64,000 nt of DNA from Heliocidaris tuberculata (Eukaryota; Echinodermata; Echinoidea; Camarodonta; Echinometridae): contig CM046833.1 in assembly GCA_025618425.1 (NCBI GenBank), forward strand, positions 8,054,515-8,118,514, in the 5' to 3' direction. Position numbers and translations under genes: made by a program. This document shows, piece by piece, positions 36,073-47,639 of this stretch (positions within the stretch are counted from its first letter, which is position 1; every line of letters starts with the position of its first letter). The notes under the pieces are model-generated. The model was not told where the DNA came from. It made no database searches and saw nothing but the letters and a program-made list of their open reading frames with translations.

Positions 36073-36775
36073 AGGCACACATGAGTAATTCATCCGCTGC
36101 CGATGAATTTGGGGCTAGCGTAAGTAAGATGACGTAATGGTAGCTGATCAAAAACATTCATATAAAAATTGAATACTTGTCGGTTGTGAATCTTTTCAGG
36201 AGAAATGGTGTTTGGAAGGCACATTGTTTCATATTTCACCCCTATGTGGAAGTTTGGAAGTTTGAAGTTTGGGGGGGGGGGTGCAGTTTTTCTGTACCTT
36301 TTCCACTACTGGTACCATTCATCAATAATAATCTGTCTAAACGAAATTCCTAGTTGCATGAGAAGCTAATCCCAATACGACACACCACTTAGCAGCATCT
36401 AACGTGCACCCTGAACTAGATGCATAAAAATAGTGCAAAATTGAGTAATGTCACAAGGGGCGTTTTTGCCTCCCTACCTGCAAACGCAAAGACAACAGAA
36501 TGGATGAATGGAACCCAAATTTTCAGTAGAGAAAACTCTTCAAAGAGGTAGCAAAATATATCATATTTTAAAGATATGACCTACAATATAGGGCACACAT
36601 GAGTAATTCATCCGCTGCCGATGGATTTGGGACTAGCGTAATAAGATGACGTAATGGTAGCTGATCAAAAACATTCATATAAAATTGAATACTTGTCGGT
36701 TGTGAATCTTTTCAAGAGAAATGGTGTTTGGAAGGCACATTGTTTCATATTTCACCCCTATGTGGAAGTTTGGAC
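36073..36775. repeat. ~185 bp direct repeat upstream of the Ig receptor
   Basis: 'cacacatgagtaattcatcc' through 'cctatgtggaagtttgga' occurs at 36073-36258 and again at 36591-36772. Each copy contains 'gatgacgtaatgg', which includes a CRE/ATF-like TGACGTAA. The first copy begins about 180 bp upstream of the receptor ATG, so it may overlap the promoter. Confidence 0.75.
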
Positions 36776-36779
36776 GCTT

Positions 36780-37860
36780 TGGTGTATTTTAGAGGAATTA
36801 TTTTATCTGCAGTGCAATTCCACTGTTCCCAGCAGTGAGAAGTCGTATTTTGTGATTAGCCTCTTTTCAGCCTTCACAGTATTTAATGTAGCCGATTAAG
36901 TGCCCAAATAAAGTACCTAAATTTTTAGTATCATCAGTGTTGTAGCTACTCTGTGAATTAAAAAGTTCTCTGTATAGAGATTATTTAAATATGAATTTTT
37001 GATGTGCTTCAATTTAACACGTGTTTCTATGGGGCCCGAATTACTCGTGTGTGCCCTCTAAAGCATATGGGCTCTGTGGCTGCCATAATAAAAACTGTGT
37101 TATTTTTTTTGTGCTATAAAATGTGTTATTTTTTAACCACTTCTATTCCCTTGTCAAGCTGGTGAAGATGGACAATGGGTGTTTACATAATTCCTGATAA
37201 TGTTTTAGAATTTGAGAGAGCAATGCGATTTTCACAATTAAACAACTATTTAATGAAATGATCATTTGACACTCAATCGCACCCCGAGAAAATTGCAATA
37301 CTCAAGAATGCGTAAATTTGATGTGGACTGAATTAAAAAAACCTTTCAGCTATTAATTTTGGAAAGTAAAAAATGCTTTATCTTAAAAACCAAGGGCATT
37401 AAACCCCCTCCCCCCCCCCAAAAAAAAAAAAGACTTTTCCACCCAAAACCGCCTATTTCTGTTGTTTATGCCAAAACTCCTGTTGCGACTTATTGGTTGC
37501 TTTTTGTTGGAGTGTCAAATTATTTTAATCGTTCAGGTGTTTTTGTGTTTTTTTTTCAATAGCTCATGATTTTTTTATGTTAAAAAAGGCACAGATAGTT
37601 TGTGAGGTGACAACACATTTCAGAGGAGTTGGCGCATATATAAGCATTAAAAATTTTCTGTCAAAATGTTAACAAATTGATCTAATAATAATTTAATTTT
37701 TACAGAAGAATATATATGCAAACACAACCTTCAGGGAGAATCGAATAACTTTGAACCATTTTTCCCCCAATCCCATTAGGATATTATTTCAGTAATGATA
37801 TGTGCATATAATTGGCCTAGAAACACACAATTCTGAATAATGATGTTGAAATTTACAGCG
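36780..37860. other. AT-rich intergenic stretch
   Basis: No gene or clear repeat is seen. A poly-C/poly-A junction is at 37410-37431. Confidence 0.45.
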
Positions 37861-39700
37861 TTTATTGATTGATTGATGCAAGGTTTATTTCATTTCATTT
37901 TCAAATTTCCAAAGTTCAAAACAATATAATTTACAAGGTACAAAACCATGAAATGAAATAGGAACCTTACGGGAAAGCATAGCTTGTTCGGGTAGGTTCC
38001 CAAGAATATATATAACATTAACATCATTATCTTTTATAACATGGAAGATTGGAAGTGAAATACGTATATGAAAAAACAAAAAAGAAAAAAAGAAGAAGAA
38101 TATATATATATATATATATATATATTAGCATATCTCTCGTAATAACATAACTAAATAGTCATGAAATCCTATATCTATAGTGATGAGATTTTTTTTTTTT
38201 TTTTAATTTATATGTTTTATTATAGCATTGGTCACAAAAGGTGTACAATCAGATCATACAAAGGATTAATGAAGAATAAAAAGAAAAAAGAAAAAAAAGA
38301 TAGTTGCAATAAAAAAAAAAATAGGTCCAACGATACAATAAAAAACACGCATATAATACATGTATGATGTATATGCAACCATGGGGTACCAAGGAAACAG
38401 GCACAGAATCCCCCATAGAATTCCATTTAGTATAAACTACCCGATTACACATTTATAGAAAAAAACCAGTCCAGCCAAAGACCAAGGAAGGGAGGCAGAT
38501 TCCAATCTGTATCTTACATTCCCATTCAGACACTAGTAAAACATCAGTACATGAATACCACCATGCACGTACCAAGTACAATACAATCTGATGTGAGAAT
38601 GAAGCCTGCCTCACGCCGCTAGCTCTCAGGCAAGACAAAACAATACCGACCACAGTCGGATGCCATAGATACCGAATGAGGAGATAAGGTCCCCTGAATC
38701 CCCCACGGTGCATACTGCAAGGGATGGCAACGAATACTCAAAAATTGTTATTAAAAAAAAAAAAAAATCTTCGGAGTTCAGACAAGGATAAAATTTGTTA
38801 TGCCGTGAACAGATTCTACATCGGGAAAAGGTTAAACATCAAATTTTCATTTTTTAAAGTGGACGGGAAGTTTGTTTCTCTTTTTTGCAAGAAAATATTC
38901 AGTTTCTTTAAGTGACTTGACAAATGATTTAGATGCAATCTCATTTGGTAAGCTACCCTTGAATTTACAAGTGTAAATAAAATATTTTAAGAGAAGGAAT
39001 AAATATGACAAGAATTTGTCAGATGGGGTACCAAAAAGTTTTTCGAAATTGGTTAAATTAAAATTTGGATCAAGTTTGAGGTGAATTAAATTTAACAGTT
39101 TATACCAAAGTGGTGTCACCTTCTCACATTCACAAAATAAATGAATTGTTGTCTCTTCTACTTTATTACAAAAACTACAGTTGGGGGAGTCCTTCCTCTT
39201 GATTTTATACAAAAAGGCATTCAAAGCAATAGCTTTATGAAAAACTTTGAAATAAAACGAACGCCGTCTTGTATCTATGGTACACTTAGTGATGAGAATT
39301 TTCATAGCAAGATGCTGTACACTACAGAACAAATAACAATACAGGACTCAGAGGACAAGAAACTGACAAGATAATACAAGACAGAAAAAGACAAAAGCAG
39401 GACAGGACAACACAGGACAACACAGGACAAAACAAGACAAAGAAAGAAAGGAAAAGGAAAAAAGGGGGAAAGAAAAAAAAATCAAGAAAAAAAAATGCAC
39501 TAGAAAAAAAGAAGAGAGGGTGACTTTGACTCATAGATGAATTGTACTTTGAAGTAAAAGTTTTGTTTTTTAAACCCTCTACTGAAACTAAAATGTGTGG
39601 CTTCATTGCAAGAATAAATACCGTTCACACATGAAATTGCCATTTTCTCAACTTTCTTCCACTGGGGACAATTCCCAGGCTTTAAAACCAATTTCCATCA
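37861..39700 (-). mobile_element. LINE 3' fragment (CAATCAATCA-tailed family), interrupted
   Basis: On the minus strand the fragment begins with an ORF remnant containing ATHFSFSRGFK (39600-39560), runs through a 'cctgtcttgtc'-type pyrimidine tract, a TA-rich segment and 'ggaacctaccc..aagctatgctttcc', then ends 'ttgcatcaatcaatcaataa' at 37861. It matches the copy at 45487-46476 in the other orientation. An L1-like insertion splits it at 38189-39286. Confidence 0.8.
38189..39286 (-). mobile_element. 5'-truncated L1-like LINE nested in another LINE
   Basis: The segment is flanked by an exact 11 bp duplication, TCTCATCACTA on the minus strand (39297-39287 and 38188-38178), and ends in poly-A (poly-T on the plus strand at 38190-38204). 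It encodes the C-terminal zinc-binding end of a LINE ORF2: FYFKVFHKAIALNAFLYK, then CSFCNKVEETTIHLFCEC (C-x2-C-x8-H-x3-C). The continuing frame stops near 38847. It is a textbook target-primed insertion. Confidence 0.85.
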
Positions 39701-40159
39701 TTTTTTTCTTTAATTAGCACAGATTTGTCATAGTGCTATAAGTATTCCATTGACATCAAATGACGTAAGGGGGGAATCCGGGTCACATGACCTGGCGGGT
39801 CCAGGACAGGAGTTTCCTGGGACGCGGATTCCCTTCAGACAGTTATCATCTATTCAATTTCTCAAATGTGTCAGAATATACATGTAGGAGGGAGAGAGGC
39901 TTCAAGAACCTGAACAGGGGGCGTTAACAGAAAAGGCACTTTTTAGGGAAAAGGGAAAGGCATAAATGGAAACGTTAAAGTGAATACATAAGTTTTAGAC
40001 AATATATACCCTACATTTTGAAGCCATCTCAGGAAAGATTCATATAATCATATTTGTTTCTCGCTTTACATCACAGTGTGCAGTTGAGTGTGAGGGTCTG
40101 TGATGGTCTGTATATTCATTTAATTTCCAAGCGAGCATAATATAGCGGGCTGTGACATC

Positions 40160-40354
40160 CAGTGGTTGGTCCAGGGGTGGGGAGGTGGGCTTTTGGCGGA
40201 GCTTTAAAAAAATTATCCCTGATAGACATCTAGGACTTCGGCCCCCTATTTTGGTGGTAGAGGCCTTTCTTTTTTCTTTCTTTTTTTCGCTTATCACTCT
40301 TTCACATCGAGAGTTCACCCCCCCCCCCCCCTTTGAAAAATCCTGGATCCGCCA
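40160..40354. mobile_element. hAT-like short element, TIR TGGCGGATCCAGG, TSD gtgacatc
   Basis: An 8 bp duplication, gtgacatc, occurs at 40052-equivalent position 40152-40159 and at 40355-40362. The right end complements TGGCGGATCCAGG and the left reads CAGTGGTTGGTCCAGG, a diverged version. The same terminus family occurs at 55427-55585. The inside has no ORF of note and a poly-C run. Confidence 0.7.
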
Positions 40355-40519
40355 GTGACATCAGATTCTTATGAAGAGGAAAAAGTCATCCTAGTGGGGT
40401 TCAAAGTACAACGTCATCATGAAAGACTGGATAGACCCAAGGGCTTCGCTAGGTATTTCTGATTCTGCGACCGCAATAGCCCAATTGAACATTTAGGCTC
40501 AGGTGAGCTAAAAGGCCAA

Positions 40520-41490
40520 CAATCAGAGGTGAAAGGGGCACTTCTTGCATATCATAAGATACTCATCAGCTATGAGAATGAGAATGGAAAAGGGAGACTG
40601 GAGTATCTACTATTTTAAAAAACGGGGCAATTATTGCAGAATGGGAAAAGGAACACCTATTAGATTTTGATAGGGGCATTTTGATCAGGGGAAGGAGCTC
40701 TTATAAAAAAAGAGGGCACTTATTAAAAGGATAAGGGGCACGTTTCATAAAATAGTGACACTTTTGGGGGGGTCAAAAGGGCACTTAATGGAAGGAAAAC
40801 GCCATGTATCAGAATGAAAGGGGCAATATTAATGGGGATAAATAGGGCACTCAACAGATGAAAAGGAGCACCTATTAGAGGGAAAGGATCACTTTACTGA
40901 AAAAAAGAAAAAAAACGAAATAGGGGTACTTTTCTAAGTAAAACAGGTAACTCTCAGAATTAATAGGGGGAATAATAGATGAAGGAGTACTTATCAGCTA
41001 ATGAGAATGACAAAAATGTTGTTGCAAAGGAAAAGATGCACTTATCGAAGGAAAAGGGGCACGTATCCGATTTGAATAGGGGTTTTTATTAAAAAAGAAT
41101 GTATATTACCAAAAAGGGACATTTTCAGAGGTGAAAAAGGAAAAGTTACTAATAACTAGATTAATTTATATAGTGTAGCTACTATATTAGTTATTCTACT
41201 GTGCTGTGATGTAATGTAACAGAACTCTCAACAATTCTACTGAATATACATACATTATAAAGAAACTATTGGGAGGGGAAGGGGTACTTGCAAGAGTAAA
41301 TGTGGCACCTGTTTGATTTGAATGGGGATAGTAATCCAAGTTAAGGGTGGCTTTTATCTCAGGTGGTAAGGGAGACTTTAATAAGAATGTGGAACTGGCA
41401 CTGATTAGAAAGAAAAGGAGACCCTTTCCTAAAGTACAAGGGTTCACTTTTCCTATTTAAAAGGGGTACTTTGGGGATATTTTAAAAGTG
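40520..41490 (-). repeat. Minisatellite of 'gcccctttcc..tctgataagt' type
   Basis: Irregular ~30 bp units on the plus strand read like 'aaaggggcacttatca.aa'. The same unit, in the other orientation, fills 48980-49440, and it recurs in this orientation at 52430-52760. It is probably the subterminal repeat of the hAT-like family at 48968-50179. I could not find termini for this copy. Confidence 0.65.
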
Positions 41491-41499
41491 AGAAACTTT

Positions 41500-43380
41500 T
41501 CACCCCCGGACGTACCACTTTTGCATGTCTCCGACTGTCAGATGTACAACATTGGTTAGAACATGGAACAGTTAGCAAAGATTTTTCATGCAAAGGGAAG
41601 AGATAGTATGGTATCGAGATTCCCAAACATGTGGGTGTCGATCCCCCGGGGGGGGGGGGGCTATATATCTCCCCGAAATTTGAGGTGGGAGATGGCCTGT
41701 ATTATCACCCCCCCCCCCCCCGCCCCAATATTTTTGGATAAAATAAGGGAGAATTGTGATACATTAACTTAAAACTAATAATTATCCAAATTCATTATTT
41801 AACAACATTTATTCAAACAGAAAACCATTTCGGGATGCTCTAAAATGCAAGTTTTATAGACAGATTTTTGAAAAATCCCTGGCGTGGGATACCCCCTCCC
41901 ACACCCTCCCCTCGCCGGTCATCCCCCAATCATGAACACGTTTCGACACCCCTGTTCCCAAGGAAAGTTATAATAAATGACCTTAAATTAAATTCCATGT
42001 ATTCAAATAAGGATTTATTTTGTAATAGATACGATCTATTATAAGATTTTAAAAAAAAAACATCTCTGTCTTTCGTTCTGAAAACGTAAAATCATCCCCA
42101 ACAAAGATTAAACTGCAGTCTGTATGGTAAAAAAAAAATTGCACAGATTTGCACATTCATTGAGTTGCATATTAGGATAAATGTACATTACTCCACTAGA
42201 GTCCTGGTTGTGTTATTGTGTTTACATAATACAATACACAATATCACACAGAGTATTGTCTTCACATAACCCTCTTAATACTTAAGTCTGCCCTTCCCAA
42301 GAGTATAGAATGGATACATGACAAATCATCAGGAATATTGCTGTTTATTTCTCTCACTTTCTGACATGCTGTTCCACCTCCCGGAAATTGACCCATTGCA
42401 TTCATATGACTTTATATTTTTTGAAAGGAAAATTCTATGTTTGTGGACCGCACAGTGAATTCATAATGAACCATAATGATACATATAAATGTTATAATGT
42501 TCATATAACATGTATCATTTTTTCACTTATAGTTAATGATAACTTATATTATAAAAATGAAATAACGTTTGGCTTTTGCACGACAAATTAAAAGAAAAGC
42601 CCAGATATCAAAGAATTTTTGACCTCTGATTTAGTATGCAATATCGCGCACTGTGACTTACATTTCGGGGTAAATGTGATTCAGTATTATTTAAATAATT
42701 ATAAGTATAATGTTAAAAACTGATGATTAATCCTTGAATAATTTTGAAGAATGAGTATAATCATTTCATTTGTAGACTTTAATTTATTATTTATTCATTT
42801 ATTTTTTGAACTTGATGTATTAGTGTAGTTTGATGTATTTTGCTACTCTGACAATAAACTCCACATTAGCATCAACCTGCATATATGTTAAAAGAGAAGG
42901 TTTTTAATCATCCATAAGTTCTGTGTCTCTGACAATAAAGGCCGGATCAGACTTCACCGATTTTCACTACAATAAAATAGTTGGACACTGCCAGGGGCAG
43001 ATTTGGGACTGCAATTTGGTTATAGGGAACTGCTATATGACCGTCCAATCCATCCTATAACGTACATGTAGGCAAGTTTTCTTACATATTCAGTATGATT
43101 TTGATACATTATCAATACCTTGGCGAGACCGACTTCCGAGTGGTCGACCAAATGATGAAAGCCATGCAGACATAATTGCGATGGGGTGGGCGCTAATGTC
43201 TATATAGCTAAAAATCATCTTTACAGTTTTTTAAAGTTTGTGAGCGAGCAAAACATTTGACACTGCTTAGTCAAAACACTTCTTTCTAATATCTAGAAAG
43301 ATTTGAAATGAAAGCTCAGAGTATATACATGTATATTAAGAATCTGACATTTGCTTGCATGTTGTTTAGTTAGGAATATG
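41500..43380. other. Non-coding stretch with poly-G/poly-C runs
   Basis: 41648-41660 poly-G and 41707-41721 poly-C bracket a short phrase. The remainder is AT-rich, without a gene I can support. Confidence 0.45.
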
Positions 43381-43384
43381 TGGT

Positions 43385-44810
43385 AATTTTCAAATTCCAA
43401 TAGTTTCGTAATGTGTAACTCATTATTAACCATGACAACGTCCATGAGGAACACACCCACTACTAACTTTAAAGGCCAAGTTCACCGCCAAAATTCAGTT
43501 GAATCAATAAAGTAAAATTAAACCAAAAAGGTTAAAATTTTCATCAAAATCGGATAAAAAACGAGATATTTATGTCATTTTAATGTTTTGTATTGTTTCA
43601 TGAAACAGTGATATGTATAACATGAGCTGTATGCAAATTATTGAGCCGATGATGTCATGAGCTCACTTTTCCTTTTGTATTTCATTATATGAAATTTCAA
43701 ATATTTCAACTTTCTTCTCCAAGAATGTAAAACAAAGTTTTACTCCTCATAGAATGTGTACGATCATTATTATTATAACTTACTGTGATACAATGAAGAG
43801 AATCTTTATACACATCTATGAAAAAAATGAAATATTTGAAATTTCATATAATAAAATACAAACGGAAAGGTGAGTTTTTGACATCATCAGATCACTAATT
43901 TGCATACAGCCCATGTTATGCATATCGCTGTTTCACAAAAACAATGCAAAACTTCAAAATGCTGTAAATTTCTTATTTCTATTCGATTTGATATTGTTTT
44001 ACTGTTTTATTTAATTTTACATTATTGATTCAACTCAACTCATTATTTGGGTAGACTTGCCCTTTAAGGCAAACAAGCTGATTCTGATAGCTACGGGGAA
44101 AAATAATATATGATTTATTTGATATTGTTCAACTTCTATTTTGTATTGGTAGGAAACATTTCTTTGAAAGATTTCATCTTCATTACATCTTCCATGGCAA
44201 CAGCTTTTTTATAAATCAAATTTAGCTCTACTCCAATCAACTAAGATCAAACGGGCGGCAAAAATTATTAGATGTTTATCATTATTTCATGTTGAAAACA
44301 AGCATAGTATTTTGTTAGAAATACAATTTTTTTTTAGAAATACAACACAATAAATACATTTGTTACCATGGTAACAGCCTACACATGTAGTGTTCACATC
44401 CACCACCCCTTTACTAAAATAATTTATGATAAGTGAGTGTCCTGTAAAAGAGAAAATAATAATGGTCAGTGTTATACTTATTTTTTTCGGTAGCATCATG
44501 GGTTTTTTGCTCAAATGTGAGTTCTTTTCTTACTGTTTCCATAGCAACAGCCATTTTCAAACATGATGGACACTTTTTATAACTCTTATTTGGGTTTTAA
44601 TCAAGTGAGAAACTTTTGATACATTATTCTAAAAATGTTACAACGTGTTTTTGTACTTTCTTAATCACGAATACATGACATTTTCTGAAATTCTATTGTT
44701 CTTGATCCGTTGCCATGGTAATAGCCCTTGTGGTCACGCCCACCTCTTAATTTAGGGTAAAGAAGCATATTTTGATAGTTAATGGTCCCATCTAACAGAA
44801 AAAAAAACCC
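43385..44810 (-). repeat. Second X-box satellite array, interrupted by a MITE
   Basis: Diverged copies of the intron 6 satellite, in reverse orientation: 'ggtcacgcccacc' (44732-44744), GTTACCATGGTAAC (44362-44375), 'tgtttccatagcaacagcc' (44537) and 'gttgccatggtaat' (44709). A palindromic MITE splits the first unit at 43473-44063. Divergence is greater than between units of the 16-19 kb arrays, so this copy is probably older. Confidence 0.7.
43473..44063. mobile_element. TTAA-flanked palindromic MITE
   Basis: TTAA stands at 43469-43472 and 44064-44067. The ends read AGGCCAAGTTCAC and, inverted, AGGGCAAGTCTAC, and almost the whole ~590 bp folds back on itself (for example 'atatgaaatttcaaatattt' near both 43690 and 43840). 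TTAA targeting is typical of piggyBac-type elements. No transposase is present. Removing it restores the satellite phrase 'actaacttta-ggcaaacaagc'. Confidence 0.8.
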
Positions 44811-44814
44811 CTTC

Positions 44815-45480
44815 ATTTAAGATTATCTTTAAGGGGGTGGGGACATTTCAGTTTTTGGCCCATAGACTATACTGATAATACATGGGATAATTGCCTTATG
44901 TACATGTACACTCTAGATTTACATTCAAATAGTGTTTTTCATTCAAAATGCGCATCCAGTAAAAATACATCATTCCATTTGGGATAACATAGAAAGAGTT
45001 ATCTATCACCTGATCGGATAAATTTTTTTCTGTGTGTGACATGATAATATACATGATATGTTTAATCAAGAAAAAGCGTTTAAATGGGCAAATCTACGTT
45101 GGGTAAAAAACTTTGAAATATTGGTAGTTTTCACAACCTATTATTTTGAGTAAATCACAATTTTATGTTTCATTACGTCATACATGTGTGTGTGTAATAT
45201 CCAATTTTCAATTGTATATTAATCAGGTTTATAACTACAAACGTAAAATAAATTTGATATCAATTGAAAAGTCTTTATCAGGTATTACATATTAGGTCAA
45301 AAAATTAAAAATCGTGATTTTTGACATTCTTTCAAATTTTGAGCCAAAAATGACATTTTTAGGCAAAAATGCGCGTGGCATCCGCCCGTATGTTATTCCT
45401 CAGTATTTTTGCAAGAGTTTTAGCATGGATGCCGAGCATTACCCAAAAATGCCGTCCAAAGTAAAAAAAATTATCTTGGC
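44815..45480. other. AT-rich non-coding stretch
   Basis: No supported gene. The ORF at 45314-45499 has no recognisable domain and overlaps the start of the LINE fragment. Confidence 0.4.
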
Positions 45481-45486
45481 TGGTCT

Positions 45487-46212
45487 ACTATATGTGTAAA
45501 TTAGATAGAAACGAACTTCCCAATGTATTTTATTCAATATTTTCAAAGAATCTCAATATTCATCAGTACCCTACTAGGTCTGCCGGGCTTTTTCATCTAC
45601 CAAGAACGAGAACATTGATATCTAATAAAACGTTTATATTTACTGGGTCAAAACTCTGGAACTCTCTCCCAGATCCAATCAGAAATAAAGCCACACATTT
45701 TAGTTTCATTAGAGGGTTTAAATAACTTTTACTTCAAAAGTACAGTTCATCTCGGAGTTAAACTCACTCTCTCTCTTCTTTTTTTCTAGTGCAGTTCTGT
45801 CTTTGTTCTGTCTTGTTTTTCTTGATTTTTGCCTGTCTTTTTTTTTCTTCTTTTCCCTTTTTTCCCCTGTTCTTTTTTTCTTTTTCTTGTTTTGTTCTGT
45901 GTTATCCTGTCCTGGTTTTGTCCTGTTCTGTCTTGTCAGTTTCTTGTTTTTCTTGACTTTTGTTTGTCTTTTTTCTTCTTTCTTTCCTTTTTCTTTCTTT
46001 CTTTGTCGTGTTTTGTATTGTGTAGTCCTATCCTGGTTTTAGCCTATCGTGTCTTGTCCTGTTCTGTCTTGTACTATCTTGTCAGTTTTTTGTCCTCTGA
46101 GTTCTGTCTTGTCATTTGTTTTTTAATGTACAGCATCTTGCTATGAAAAATTTCATCATTATTGATACAGGATTATGACTATTTAATTAATTATGTTGTT
46201 ATGAGAGATATG

Positions 46213-46267
<55 letters not shown>

Positions 46268-46476
46268 CAAATATGTATTTTACTTTCAATCTTCCATGTT
46301 ATAAAAGATAATTATGTTAATGTTATATTTATTCTTGGGAACCTACACAAACAAGCTATGCTTTCCAGTAGGTTCCTTTTTCATTTCATGATTTTGTACT
46401 TTGTAAATCATATTGTTTTGTATTTGGAAAAAAAATGAAATGAAATAAATCTTGCATCAATCAATCAATCAATCAT
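45487..46476 (+). mobile_element. LINE 3' fragment (CAATCAATCA-tailed family)
   Basis: The frame encodes the common C-terminal tail of CR1/Jockey-like ORF2: NIHQYPTRSAGLFHLPRTRT, then GSKLWNSLPDPIRNKATHFS, ending FIRGFK and stop (45724). A pyrimidine tract with 'ctgtcttgtcctgttctg' phrases, a (TA)n run (46218-46264) and the tail 'gcatcaatcaatcaatcaat' follow. It is 5'-truncated and is the same family as 37861-39700. Confidence 0.85.
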
Positions 46477-46619
46477 GTATATTGAAACTACCAACGCACT
46501 TGCACTACGTATACACACAAACACACCAGCATGCACTTGCAAATGCACCGATATCACGCATGCAGTTGATCATCCTCCAAAATACCGGCACTTTACATTT
46601 TTGTATCAATAAATGGATT

Positions 46620-47373
46620 CATTTGATTTGATTTGATTTATTTATTTATCTTTATGATCCTTTTTTTCTTCAAACATATTTTACAAACTGAATTACAACA
46701 TAATAAACAAATATCAATACATTATCAAATAGAGTAATATTGCAAGTATAATTAACGTAAATGAATCATAAAGAAGGATTGTCACATAAGCAAAGCTTGA
46801 TGGAGTGACAATCCTATACAAAAAAAATGGAAATACTAAAGAAAGGGGAATATTTAAAAAAAAAAAAAAGAAGAAAAAAGACTTTTCGTTGTATTCAAAG
46901 TAATAGAAGTCAATTAAGGATGGGGATGAGATGAGATGTATGGAGGAAGAAAACATAAACAGAAGAGGATGGTAAGTAGAAAAGCGGACTGTATTGAAGA
47001 TATATTAGAGAGAGAAAAGGATGAAGAAAGAAAGAGGGAGAAAGAGGAGAAAAGAAGATGTAATATGTCATTTACGCCCAGAGTCATCATACTGTTTGAC
47101 GAGGTACTTTTTGGCGGCTGCCTTGAAAGAATAGAGAGTAGTGTGTGACTTGACTGCATCTGGTAGTGAATTCCATATGTCGGGACCGGTATGTCTAATA
47201 GATTTGTGTGCTAACAAAGTTTTAGGATTATTTAAGTGGTAATTATTAGCGTAACGGGTTGGGTATGAGTGAATACTTCTGTTGAGCATAAACATATCGC
47301 TAAGTGGAGATGGCACTTGATGTATAGAGACTTTAAACATAAGGAGGGCTATTTGGAGTGTATTTATGTCACA
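46620..47373 (-). mobile_element. LINE 3' fragment with AAATC-type tail
   Basis: On the minus strand the frame starting near 47370 encodes SIHSYPTRYANNYHLNNPKT and GPDIWNSLPDAVKSHTTLYS, ending FKAAAKKYLVKQYDDSGRK and stop. This is the same C-terminal tail motif as above but a different family. The 3' end is a repeat of 'aaatc' near 46620-46640. Confidence 0.85.
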
Positions 47374-47422
47374 CGCTTACACTCCCGATATTCTTCTTGA
47401 CGATATATACGATAGCAGATAG

Positions 47423-47635
47423 TACACTCCCCTAGAATTTAACGATACATTTTCTCATAATCCAAATAATATTTCACTTTTACATATAAACTCCAGAAGT
47501 CTAAACAGAAATTTCGAATATTTTAACAACCTTTTACACTTCTTAAATAACTTAGCATTTTCCGTCATTGGAATAAGTGAAACATGGTTAGATCAGAATT
47601 ATCCACATATGTTCAATTTGCCTAAGGTAGCTTAG
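47423..47635 (+). mobile_element. LINE endonuclease N-terminal fragment
   Basis: Without an ATG, the plus strand encodes NNISLLHINSRSLNRNFEYF and then FSVIGISETWLDQNYP, ending in a stop at 47635. 'HxNxRSL' and 'ISETWL' are the opening motifs of the apurinic-type endonuclease of CR1/Jockey-like LINEs. The piece is cut off after about 70 codons. It lies head to head with the previous fragment and may be a separate insertion or a 5' inversion product. Confidence 0.75.
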
Positions 47636-47639
47636 CGAA

